Program-made: the position numbers and the translations under genes | NCBI GenBank assembly: GCA_001899255.1 | Contig: MKVX01000018.1 | Location: 869,150 to 933,149 of the forward strand | Direction: 5' to 3' | DNA length: 64,000 bases | Source of the DNA: Rhizobiales bacterium 62-47 | Lineage (GTDB): Bacteria > Pseudomonadota > Alphaproteobacteria > Rhizobiales > Xanthobacteraceae | Notes under the pieces: model-generated | Seen by the model: only the letters and a program-made list of their open reading frames with translations | Database searches by the model: none | What the model was told of the DNA's origin: nothing | In this document: positions 55,838-63,879 of the stretch, one piece after another | How the letters are laid out: the number at the start of each line of letters is the position of its first letter | Position numbering within the stretch: the stretch's first letter is position 1

Positions 55838-56896
55838 CTACGGAAATAGCGCCGGTTGATCGATGCCGGTCGTTTCAGGAAAACCAAGCACCAGATTCAT
55901 GTTCTGCACCGCTTGCCCCGATGCGCCCTTGGTGAGGTTATCCAGCGTCGAAACGATGATCGCGCGGCCGGGGATCCGATCGTTGGCAACGCCGATGAAG
56001 GTCATGTTCGAGCCACGAACGTGCCGCGACTGCGGCGTCTTGCCGAATGGCAGCACGTAGACGAACGGCTCCTTCTCGTACTGCTTGACCAGGATATCGT
56101 GCAGGTCCTGCGCCGTCTTGCCTCGCCGCCCCCGGACATAGATCGTGGAAAAGATGCCGCGATTCATCGGCAGGAGGTGCGGCGTGAAACTGACGAGAAC
56201 TTCCTTGCCTGCAGCCTTGGAGAACTCTTGATCGAGTTCGGCCATATGGCGATGATGTCCGACGCCATAGGCGTGGAAGCCTTCAGAGACTTCGGAAAAC
56301 AGCATCTCTTCCTTGGCCGAGCGGCCGGCACCTGTCATGCCGGATTTGGCATCGATCACGATCTCATCCGGCTCGATCGCCTTCGCCTTCAGGAGCGGCA
56401 CGAGCGGAAGCTGGGCGCAGGTCGTGTAGCAGCCGGGATTGGCGACCAGCCGCGCTTTCTTGATCTCGCGCCGGTAGACTTCGACAAGGCCGTACACCGC
56501 TTCTTTCTGCAGTTCCAGCGCGTGGTGCTCGTGGCCGTACCATTTGGCATAAGCGGCAGGATCGTCGAGACGAAAATCCGCCGAGAGATCGACCACCTTG
56601 GTGGTCGGGCTCTTCGCCAACAGATCCTTGAGCACCTTTTGCGTCGTCGCATGCGGCAACGCGCAGAACACCAGATCGAGCGACGCTTTGGCCCAGTCGA
56701 CGCTGTCGATCGAGACCAGCTTCGGCAGATCGTAGGGCGCGAACTGCGGGAACACGTCGCCCATCGCCTGTCCGGCGCGCCGGTCGGCGGTCAGCAGCGC
56801 AAGCTCGACCCGTGGATGGCGCAGCAGCAGCCGCACCAGTTCAGCCCCGGTGTAGCCGGACGCTCCAAGGATGCCGACAGTCTTCTTTGCGCTCAT
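55838..56896 (-). CDS. argC: N-acetyl-gamma-glutamyl-phosphate reductase
   Basis: 352 residues, the usual size of the long ArgC type. NADP-binding GILGASGYTGAELVRLL at the N-terminus; catalytic C156 in VANPGCYTTCAQLPLVPL; and the GVGHHRHMAELDQE segment. It reduces N-acetylglutamyl phosphate in arginine synthesis. The ATG overlaps the stop of the PaiB-like gene by 4 nt, so the two are coupled. Confidence 0.96.
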   Translation of the reverse strand: MSAKKTVGILGASGYTGAELVRLLLRHPRVELALLTADRRAGQAMGDVFPQFAPYDLPKLVSIDSVDWAKASLDLVFCALPHATTQKVLKDLLAKSPTTKVVDLSADFRLDDPAAYAKWYGHEHHALELQKEAVYGLVEVYRREIKKARLVANPGCYTTCAQLPLVPLLKAKAIEPDEIVIDAKSGMTGAGRSAKEEMLFSEVSEGFHAYGVGHHRHMAELDQEFSKAAGKEVLVSFTPHLLPMNRGIFSTIYVRGRRGKTAQDLHDILVKQYEKEPFVYVLPFGKTPQSRHVRGSNMTFIGVANDRIPGRAIIVSTLDNLTKGASGQAVQNMNLVLGFPETTGIDQPALFP

Positions 56897-57579
56897 CTCT
56901 CAATTCCTTCCAGTCCTGCAATATCCGACATCTGCGACGTCTCTGTCACAAAGGCTTGCGGTCGCATCTCGCGCATCCTTTGGGCGATGTACTGCGCGCC
57001 GTAGGCTGGCTGTAGAGCCATTGCGGTGCTCACCGCAACATGATCGACATCCGATTTGTGCTGATTGAGCTTGAAGCTGCCCTCGACCTGCTCAACTGTC
57101 ATGACCAATCCTATGACGCCCTTCTTCATCGCATCCAGCCTGCCGGCTGTCATTTTTGCCGAAGTCCAGGGCCGCTTCGGCGCCAGCCGGCCTTCCAATT
57201 CCGCGCTCAGCGCATCCACATGCTCCGCCAGCGCCCGTTCGGACATCCTGTTCACCGGCCCGGTCAAATGAACCACCTCGTATAGCCAGGTCGGCACCTG
57301 ATCCGGAGAGGCATACCAATCGGCGGACGCATAAGCGTCGGCCCCCGCCACGGCCAACAGCCAAGGCGTTGATCTATCGGCACATGCGGCGATCGCATTG
57401 AATCTCGCAACATGAAACGACACGCGCGGCGTGCCGTCGCTCGCATAGTCGAGACTGAACGGCAGCGGTGACGCAATGGGCTTGCGCCCGTCATAGGCAC
57501 AGACCACGCCGAAGCCACGCGCGGCGGCGAACGCCAGGCTGGCGGCTCGGTCGGGCTGAAATCGCGGTGGCGCATACAT
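56893..57579 (-). CDS. FMN-binding negative transcriptional regulator, PaiB family
   Basis: 228 residues. Begins MYAPPRFQPDRAASLAFAAARGFGVV and contains the PaiB-type segments VSFHVARFNAIA, WYASPDQVPTWLYEVVHLTG and the C-terminal GVIGLVMTVEQVEGSFKLNQHKSD. PaiB proteins have a split-barrel FMN-binding fold; in Bacillus PaiB was described as a repressor of sporulation and protease genes, but a flavin-linked enzymatic role is equally possible. It overlaps argC by 4 nt. The IS5 remnant lies 224 nt upstream of its start. Confidence 0.88.
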   Translation of the reverse strand: MYAPPRFQPDRAASLAFAAARGFGVVCAYDGRKPIASPLPFSLDYASDGTPRVSFHVARFNAIAACADRSTPWLLAVAGADAYASADWYASPDQVPTWLYEVVHLTGPVNRMSERALAEHVDALSAELEGRLAPKRPWTSAKMTAGRLDAMKKGVIGLVMTVEQVEGSFKLNQHKSDVDHVAVSTAMALQPAYGAQYIAQRMREMRPQAFVTETSQMSDIAGLEGIER

Positions 57580-57803
57580 GGGCTGGCTCCTGCTCGATGA
57601 GGAAACCGCCGGAAGGATCGCGCTGTCTTGCTGAGAGTGCCGCGGGACCGTATCCGGCGGCAGGGGTGAACGATCTTAAACGCGAGCGTCCGCCCATACC
57701 GCGAAGGTACGGCGACGGCGGGCGGCAATGATGGTCGCGGCTTTGATCATGGGCGCGGCTATACGGCCGCACCCACCCGACGTCAAGGACGTTGTTCGAT
57801 GAC

Positions 57804-58565
57804 CTAGGGCGCGGACTCATTAGCGCGCAGCCAAATTCGGATTGATGCGAGTTCGACGAACGCCAGATAGTTAGCCGCAAATTTGTCGTATCGAGTCGCG
57901 ACACGCCGACACTGCTTGATCTTGTTGAAGAAGCGCTCGACCAGATTGCGCGCGCGATACAGATACGGGCTGAAGCAGATCGGGTCTCTGCGATTTCGTT
58001 TCGGCGGAATGTTCGCCTATGCTCCCTGCTGGCGAGCAAGCTCCCTGATCCAGTCGGCGTCATAACCGCGATCCGCCAGCAACATCGTTTGGGGAAGCAA
58101 GGCGCTGAGGAGGACCGAACATAGCCGGTTGTCATGAGCCTCGCCGGGCGTAAGAGCGAGTTGGACCGGCAGTCCGTGGGTATCCGCCACCGCGTGAATC
58201 TTGCTGGTCAGGCCGCCTCGCGAGCGGCCCATGTCTTGATGGTTGTTGTCCGCGATACAGGCGCCGTGCTGGTGCACGCGCACGACAGATGTATCGATCA
58301 TCTGCACTGCCGCGTCGTGACCGGTAGCCAGCGCTTCCATGATCTGGCCCCAGATACCAGCCCGCCGCCAGCGGACGAAGCGGTTGTAGCAAGTGGTGTA
58401 TGGGCCAAACGCCGTCGGCAGATCGCGCCAGGGTGCTCCTGATCGGAGGACCCAGAAGATGCCATTCAGGACCCGTCTGTCGTTCACTCGAGGAACGCCA
58501 CGCGGTTTGTTCGGCAGCATCGGCTTGATGGCGGTCCATTCATGGTCGGCGAGTTCGTAGCCCAT
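57804..58565 (-). pseudogene. IS5-family transposase with in-frame amber stop
   Basis: A full-length IS5-type transposase frame (253 codons, MGYELADHEWTAIKPMLP to RANESAP) interrupted by TAG at 58019-58017. Conserved acidic residues are all encoded: D in MIDTSVVRVHQHG, D in LADRGYDADW, and E in LVERFFNKIKQ, but the amber lies between the second D and the E, so normal translation gives a 182-residue inactive product. The codon before the break reads ...RQQGA and after it ANIPPKRNRRDP, which continues the usual family sequence; TGG to TAG is the simplest change. Terminal inverted repeats could not be defined. Confidence 0.9.
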
Positions 58566-58849
58566 GACTCGCCCCCCAGTTCGGGAGTTTGAATCACGGC
58601 AGTCCGGCCAAACGCAACAGTTCTGGCCCGAGCCTTTTACGGCGCTTACGGACAGGAGCGGACATCACTAGCCCTCAATCTCTGCCAAAGCCGTCGAAAA
58701 TGACCCAAAGCGGGCATCTGGGCTGGTAGGGCAAATAGTAGCCGATAGCCGCCCCAGATTGATCTGTATCAAGAAGCGGTCCACTTAATCCGACCATTTT
58801 GACCGTTTTCTTGCCAAGACCAGCAGCTGCACTAAACGGGAGTGCCGCC
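58566..58849. other. Gap between the IS5 remnant and the arylsulfatase gene
   Basis: 284 nt. It probably contains the right end of the insertion sequence, then a piece (~58645-58720) that reads on the minus strand as GATGCCCGCTTTGGGTCATT, like a short repeat I recall as dispersed in Bradyrhizobium genomes. The FNR/FixK box and sulfatase promoter follow. Confidence 0.5.
58759..58772 (+). promoter_or_regulatory. FNR/FixK-type binding site upstream of the sulfatase gene
   Basis: TTGATCTGTATCAA matches the FNR consensus (TTGAT-N4-ATCAA) perfectly in both half-sites. If it acts at -41.5, the transcript would begin near 58807, leaving a 43-nt leader with a GGGAG ribosome site before the ATG at 58850. 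This supports control by an FNR/FixK-type regulator under low oxygen. Confidence 0.6.
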
Positions 58850-61357
58850 ATGAAAATGGTCTACAGCGTGATCGCGGGCGCAGGTCTTATCGTTCTTGGT
58901 TGTATCTCGGCATTGGCTCAGCAGGTCACAGGTGTCCCGGGTTCGCCCGCCGCCACGACCACCATCACGGGAGCGCAAATTCCGCCGCCTGATCCCAAGT
59001 TCGGTGGAGTAATCCAGGAGAAAGCCTCGGACTCGACAGCCTGGTGGGCGCCGCGGGTCGTACCGCCAAAGGGCGCCCCCAACGTGCTGCTCATCATGAC
59101 GGATGACCAGGGCTTCGGTGCACCAAGCACCTTCGGTGGCGTCATCCCTACGCCTGCAATGGATCGCATTGCGGCGCAGGGGCTGCGTTACACCAATTTC
59201 CATTCTACCTCGCTGTGCTCACCGACGCGGGCGGCACTCATCACCGGCCGCAATCATCATTCGGTGGGTTTCGGAGTGGTCGGCGAAATATCGACGGGAT
59301 TCCCAGGTTACGATTCGATCATTCCCATCGAGAAGGGCACCATCGGCACGATCCTGAAGGGGAATGGGTACGCTACCTCGTGGTTCGGCAAGGACCACAA
59401 CACACCCTCGTTCCAATCGAGCCAGGCAGGGCCATTCAATCAATGGCCCAACGGCATGGGCTTCGAGTACTTCTATGGCTTTGTTGGCGGCGACGCGAGC
59501 CAGTGGCAGCCGAACCTGTTCCGCAACACCACAGCCATCTATCCCTTCCAGGGCAATCCGAGCTGGAATCTGGAGACGGCGATGGCCGACGAAGCCATCC
59601 AGTACATGAAGCAGCTCAAGGAGATTGCGCCCGAAAAACCGTTCTTCATCTACTACGTGCCCGGCGCCACCCACGCGCCGCATCATCCGACCCCAGAGTG
59701 GATCAAGAAGATCGGCGACATGCACCTGTTTGATGACGGATGGAACAAGGTGCGCGAGAAGATTTTCGCCAACCAGAAGCGCCTGGGCATCATGCCCGAA
59801 AACGCCAAGCTGACGCCCTGGCCGAAAGAACTGCCGCAGTGGGATTCGCTCGGGGCGTTGGAGAAGAAGCTGTTCATCAGGCAAGCCGACGTCTATGGCG
59901 CTTACCTTGCTTACGCTGACAACGAGATCGGTCGAGTCATCCAGGCGGTCGAAGACCTCGGCGAGCTCAACAACACCCTGATCATCTATATCGGCGGCGA
60001 CAACGGTGCGAGCGCCGAAGGCATGATCAACGGTACACCCAACGAGTTCACCACCTTCAACGGCGTCCCGGTTCCGGTGAAGGCCCAGTACCTCTGGTAC
60101 CCGTTTTGGGGTTCGGACAAGACATTCCCACACTATGCGGCAGAATGGGCGTGGGCGATGGACACCCCGTTCAAATGGGTGAAGCAGGTGCCGTCGCATT
60201 TCGGCGGGACCGCCCAGGGCATGGTCATGTCGTGGCCGGGCCATATCAACGACATGGGCAGTATCCGCCGGCAGTTCCATCACGTCATCGACATCGCTCC
60301 GACCATCCTGGAGGCGACGGGCATTTCGCAACCCGATGCGATCGACGGCATCAAGCAGAGTCCCATGGAAGGCGTGGGCATGGCCTACACATGGGACAAG
60401 GCGAATGCCAATGCCCCGACGAAACACACGACCCAATATTTCGAGATGCTCGGCAATCGCGCGATTTATCAGGACGGATGGGTGGCTGCCACGACGCCAG
60501 CGACGCTTCCCTGGGAGTTGAGCAGCGCTCCGCCGCCGGACGTGATCACCGGTTACAAATGGGAGCTTTATAACGTTGACCAGGATCCAACCCAGTTCGA
60601 CGATCTGGCCGCCAAGATGCCGGACAAGCTCAAGCAGCTGCAGGATGTCTTCTATTCGGAGGCCGCCAAATACAACGTGCTGCCGCTCGACAACTCGTCG
60701 CTCGCGCGCTGGAATACGCCGCGCCCGAGCCTGACTGCCGGGCAAACGGTGTTTACCTATTCGGGCGAGCTGTCCGGAGTGCCGGCCAGCGCTGCGCCGA
60801 GTATCCTCAACAAGTCCTACACCATCACGGCCGAAGTCGAGATTCCCAAGGGTGGTGCGGAAGGCATGATCGTCACCGAAGGTGGGCGCTTCGGCGGCTA
60901 TGGCCTGTTTCTGAGCAAGGGCGTGGCGGGCATTCGCGGGGGCAAACCCGTGTTCCTCTATAACCTGCTCAACCTCAAGCGCACGATCTGGTCGGGGCCG
61001 GAGTTGGGCGCCGGCAAGCACACCGTCGCCTTCGACTTCAAGTCCGACGGACCGGAATTGGGCAAGGGGGGCACGGGCGTGCTCTCGGTCGATGGCAAGG
61101 AAGTGGCCCGGAAATCCATCGAACACGGCACGCCGATCACGTTCCCGGAGGACGAGACCTTCGACGTTGGCCTGGACACCCGTAGCGGGGTGGCGATGCT
61201 GGAGTATCGCTACGATCCTCCGTTCAAGTTCACCGGCAAGATCAACAAGCTGACGTTCAAGCTCGGGCCGGAGTCCAAGCCAGCACCCGAGGCCAAGGCA
61301 GAACTCGGACCTATGCCAGCGCCGGAGCCGGACCCCATCGAGGCGCCGAAGCGGTAA
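58850..61357 (+). CDS. Exported arylsulfatase (formylglycine-dependent)
   Basis: 835 residues from the ATG at 58850, with GGGAG upstream and a Sec signal peptide (MKMVYSVIAGAGLIVLGCIS..., cleaved near ALA). The sulfatase core has metal-binding D85-D86 in LLIMTDDQG and the C-x-P-x-R signature C123-SPTR within TSLCSPTRAALITGRNHHS; C123 is the site converted to formylglycine. A C-terminal beta-rich extension (~640-800) and an Ala/Pro/Glu tail follow. It would hydrolyse sulfate esters in the periplasm. A 97-residue secreted protein and a membrane protein follow on the same strand. A start at 58799 is possible but would precede the signal. Confidence 0.92.
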   Translation: MKMVYSVIAGAGLIVLGCISALAQQVTGVPGSPAATTTITGAQIPPPDPKFGGVIQEKASDSTAWWAPRVVPPKGAPNVLLIMTDDQGFGAPSTFGGVIPTPAMDRIAAQGLRYTNFHSTSLCSPTRAALITGRNHHSVGFGVVGEISTGFPGYDSIIPIEKGTIGTILKGNGYATSWFGKDHNTPSFQSSQAGPFNQWPNGMGFEYFYGFVGGDASQWQPNLFRNTTAIYPFQGNPSWNLETAMADEAIQYMKQLKEIAPEKPFFIYYVPGATHAPHHPTPEWIKKIGDMHLFDDGWNKVREKIFANQKRLGIMPENAKLTPWPKELPQWDSLGALEKKLFIRQADVYGAYLAYADNEIGRVIQAVEDLGELNNTLIIYIGGDNGASAEGMINGTPNEFTTFNGVPVPVKAQYLWYPFWGSDKTFPHYAAEWAWAMDTPFKWVKQVPSHFGGTAQGMVMSWPGHINDMGSIRRQFHHVIDIAPTILEATGISQPDAIDGIKQSPMEGVGMAYTWDKANANAPTKHTTQYFEMLGNRAIYQDGWVAATTPATLPWELSSAPPPDVITGYKWELYNVDQDPTQFDDLAAKMPDKLKQLQDVFYSEAAKYNVLPLDNSSLARWNTPRPSLTAGQTVFTYSGELSGVPASAAPSILNKSYTITAEVEIPKGGAEGMIVTEGGRFGGYGLFLSKGVAGIRGGKPVFLYNLLNLKRTIWSGPELGAGKHTVAFDFKSDGPELGKGGTGVLSVDGKEVARKSIEHGTPITFPEDETFDVGLDTRSGVAMLEYRYDPPFKFTGKINKLTFKLGPESKPAPEAKAELGPMPAPEPDPIEAPKR

Positions 61358-61367
61358 AGGGATCACC

Positions 61368-61661
61368 ATGATGTACAAAACGCCTGGAGCAATTTTGCTG
61401 GCTGCCCTTGCCGCTGCTTTCGGCACATCAGGGCGGGCGCAACCGTCAATGGCAACGCTGGTTGCCGCCGAAACGACGTCGGAGATGCTGGCGGTGCAGA
61501 TTCGCTTGCAGGGTTTCACCTGCGACAAGCCGCATGGTGTGGTGAGGGACGCCAAACGCTCGCGGCCGGACCTTGGCGTCTGGGTCCTCAAATGCGGCAA
61601 CGCGACGTACCGGATCAGGCGTGCTCCCGATATGGCGGCGAAGGTCGAGCCGCTGCCGTGA
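61368..61661 (+). CDS. Small secreted protein downstream of the sulfatase
   Basis: 97 residues beginning 10 nt after the sulfatase stop, with AAAGGGA ahead of the ATG. A signal peptide (MMYKTPGAILLAALAAAFG) is followed by a compact domain with two cysteines: LQGFTCDKPHGVVRDAKRSR...WVLKCGNATYRIRRAPDMAAKVEPL. I do not recognise the family. Co-directional spacing suggests the same operon, and the two cysteines suggest a periplasmic disulfide. Confidence 0.75.
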   Translation: MMYKTPGAILLAALAAAFGTSGRAQPSMATLVAAETTSEMLAVQIRLQGFTCDKPHGVVRDAKRSRPDLGVWVLKCGNATYRIRRAPDMAAKVEPLP

Positions 61662-61707
61662 GCCATCGCCGGTCCGGGCAATTGCATCGGAAGCGAACGG
61701 TAGAACG

Positions 61708-62055
61708 ATGAAGAATGCGCTGACTTTTGCCGCTGTCGCCGAAGCCGCTACGGGATTGGGGTTACTGATCGTTCCGTCGCTGGTTGTGCAGTTGCTGCTG
61801 GGCGAGCAGCTTACTGGCGTCGGAATACCGGTCGCCCGTGTTACCGGCATTGCCCTGATTGGGTTAGGGATCGCCTGCTGGCCAGGTCCGGCGCTAGTTG
61901 GGATGTTGACTTACAGCGGAGCAGCCACACTGTATTTGGCTTACCTCGGCTTTGCGGGAGGTTTGGCCGGTGTCTTACTGTGGCCAGCGGTCGCCCTCCA
62001 CTTTTTCCTCACTGCTCTTTTGATCGGCGGCATCCCGCGAACCCTACGCGAATAG
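61708..62055 (+). CDS. Small four-helix membrane protein
   Basis: 115 residues from the ATG at 61708. Four hydrophobic segments (ALTFAAVAEAATGLGLLIVP, GIPVARVTGIALIGLGIACW, YSGAATLYLAYLGFAGGL, VALHFFLTALLIGGIPR) with little loop sequence. The family is unknown to me. It lies 46 nt after the 97-residue gene and completes the three-gene cassette. An earlier in-frame start at 61573 overlaps the neighbour and is arginine-rich, so it is rejected. Confidence 0.75.
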   Translation: MKNALTFAAVAEAATGLGLLIVPSLVVQLLLGEQLTGVGIPVARVTGIALIGLGIACWPGPALVGMLTYSGAATLYLAYLGFAGGLAGVLLWPAVALHFFLTALLIGGIPRTLRE

Positions 62056-62074
62056 TGTCTGCTTGTGGCCCATC

Positions 62075-62145
62075 GCGTCATTTCGCGGCGACGCAGCAAG
62101 TCGGCCGCTTTCGGGGCGGAGCGGACATTCAACGAGCCGCGTTTA
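62075..62145 (-). repeat. Fragment resembling a short dispersed repeat
   Basis: Read on the minus strand, TTGAATGTCCGCTCCGCCCC then GAAAGCGG. The core ATGTCCGCTCC also appears on the minus strand at about 58655-58665. I recall repeats of this type as numerous in Bradyrhizobium genomes, but copy number cannot be checked here. Confidence 0.4.
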
Positions 62146-62171
62146 CAGAACCAAATTGATGAATTCACTCC

Positions 62172-63158
62172 CTAGATCGAGGGATTCCACGCCACCGGCA
62201 CGACGCGGTAGCCGGAGCCATCCTTTTCGATGTTTCCGACACCCGGGAACGGATAGTGATAGCCCTGCACTTTCAGCCGTTCCGCGACCAGCATGTCGTA
62301 GACCTTCCGGCGCGTCGCCTCTGCAACGTCCGGAATTTGATCGTAACTGACATGCCAACCCGGATTGCGCACAAACAGGTCCGGCGTATTGGTAACGTCC
62401 GACTGTATAAAGACCTTGTCGTTGCCGGATGACAGCACGAACGACGTATGTCCTGGGGTATGGCCGATCGTTTCCACCGCCAGCAGGCCGGGAGCAACGT
62501 CCTTACCCCACTGATACGGAGTCACCTTGCGGCCGAGCGCATCGAAGACGCGGCGATTCTCCTTGAAGACCGCCTGCATGCGGCCAGCGGGCGCGCGGCT
62601 CATCTCGCCGTCATCCATGAAGAACTTCCATTCGACTTCCGGCACCAGAATCTCGGCATTCGGGAAAGCCGGCTTGTTGTCGGCGGTGAGAAGTCCACCA
62701 ACATGGTCGCCGTGGAAGTGCGAGATCACCACCATATCGATCTTGCTGAGATCTACACCGGCGGCAGCACTGTTCGCACCAAACTGACCCACGGCTCCCT
62801 TGGATTTGGTGAAGGCAGCCGCGCCACTCCCTGTATCGATCAGAACGGTCTTCCCGCCAGTGTTCAGAACCAGCGGACCGAAGGGGATCGTCAATTGGTC
62901 CTTGGGGCGAAAGGCTTTATCGAGCGCCGCATTAACCTGATCCCTGTTGGCGTTCAGCACGAAATTATCGGCGAGCGGGAACGTCGCCGCACCGTCGGAG
63001 ACCACCGTGACCAGAATGTCCCCGACCTTGTAGCGATAATAGCTGGCGACTTGATGCTGCGGTGCTACCGCGTCCGCACTTGCATGATTGGATTGAAAGA
63101 GCGGTAACGCAGCCGTCATGGCGGCGCCAGCAAGCGCCTGTCGTCGTGACAATTCCAT
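62172..63158 (-). CDS. Exported MBL-fold metallo-hydrolase
   Basis: 328 residues from the ATG at 63158, with a twin-arginine-like signal (MELSRRQALAGAAMTAALPL). The metallo-beta-lactamase motif HxHxDH is at H147-H152 (VISHFHGDHVGG), followed by IGHTPGHTSFVLSSG and a C-terminal GYHYPFPGVGNIEKDG. It is a periplasmic metal-dependent hydrolase; lactonase-, quorum-quenching- and thiol-dioxygenase-type proteins share this fold, so the substrate is open. A start at 63182 adds eight residues. Confidence 0.9.
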   Translation of the reverse strand: MELSRRQALAGAAMTAALPLFQSNHASADAVAPQHQVASYYRYKVGDILVTVVSDGAATFPLADNFVLNANRDQVNAALDKAFRPKDQLTIPFGPLVLNTGGKTVLIDTGSGAAAFTKSKGAVGQFGANSAAAGVDLSKIDMVVISHFHGDHVGGLLTADNKPAFPNAEILVPEVEWKFFMDDGEMSRAPAGRMQAVFKENRRVFDALGRKVTPYQWGKDVAPGLLAVETIGHTPGHTSFVLSSGNDKVFIQSDVTNTPDLFVRNPGWHVSYDQIPDVAEATRRKVYDMLVAERLKVQGYHYPFPGVGNIEKDGSGYRVVPVAWNPSI

Positions 63159-63348
63159 TGATACTTTCTCCCGGTGAGGCAACGGATAACGCGGACTCCT
63201 CTGGCGAGGTCCCGTCTATTTGCTCCGATGCTAATGAACGGAGCTTTGCAGACGTAGTCACAACATCGCGACCAAACACAGAATTCCGGGATCAACTCCG
63301 CCTATAGATGCTGCGCGGAATGTCTCGGGCTGCGGCCTGCGGCACGGG

Positions 63349-63879
63349 CTAAAGCAGGCGCCATAGCCACTCGATCACCAGAGAAATCACGTCGCCGAAC
63401 AACAGCAGCACCGCCGACCAGACCAGCGCGGACGAGAAGTTCGCTAACTGGAACTGCCAGTAGGGCATTTCAAAAATGCCGGCAGCGAGGGGCACCGATG
63501 CCCGCAACGGCCCGAAAAAGCGCCCGATGAAGATGCCCGGGACACCCCATTTTCGAACGAATGCATCGCCACGGGGTATCAGGTCGGGGTGACTGGACAG
63601 CGGCCAGATCGCCGCCACCCGATCCTTGAACTTGAAGCCGAACCAGTACGAGAGCCAGTCTCCCAGCGCGGCCCCGAGGGCGCCGGCCAGCCACACGGGC
63701 CAGAAACTGATATTGCTCGGCCCCATCAGCGCGCCGATGCCGACCAGAACGCCCCATGCCGGGATGAGCAGGGAGAGGAACGCGAGCGATTCGCCAAACG
63801 CAAGAACCATGACGATCGGCGCCGCCCACACCTGATGATCGCGCACGAAATTGATCAGGTCGTGCACATAGCCGTCCAT
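63349..63879 (-). CDS. DedA family membrane protein
   Basis: 176 residues. Typical SNARE-associated/DedA pattern: an N-terminal re-entrant segment (FGESLAFLSLLIPAWGVLVGIGAL), GALGAALGDWLSYWFG, and the conserved FVRKWGVPGIFIGRFFGPLRASVPLAAGIFEM. DedA proteins act as polyprenyl-phosphate or phospholipid carriers at the inner membrane. It stands alone at the end of the window; the last 121 nt show no gene. Confidence 0.92.
   Translation of the reverse strand: MDGYVHDLINFVRDHQVWAAPIVMVLAFGESLAFLSLLIPAWGVLVGIGALMGPSNISFWPVWLAGALGAALGDWLSYWFGFKFKDRVAAIWPLSSHPDLIPRGDAFVRKWGVPGIFIGRFFGPLRASVPLAAGIFEMPYWQFQLANFSSALVWSAVLLLFGDVISLVIEWLWRLL

Noticed and set aside
57491-58135. 214-codon minus-strand frame across the IS5 region and the PaiB start
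   Set aside because: It is in a different frame from the transposase, and the transposase continuation after the amber codon accounts for this DNA.
57580-58640. Terminal inverted repeats of the IS5 element
   Set aside because: I compared about 60 nt on each side of the transposase and found no convincing match, so the element ends are left undefined.
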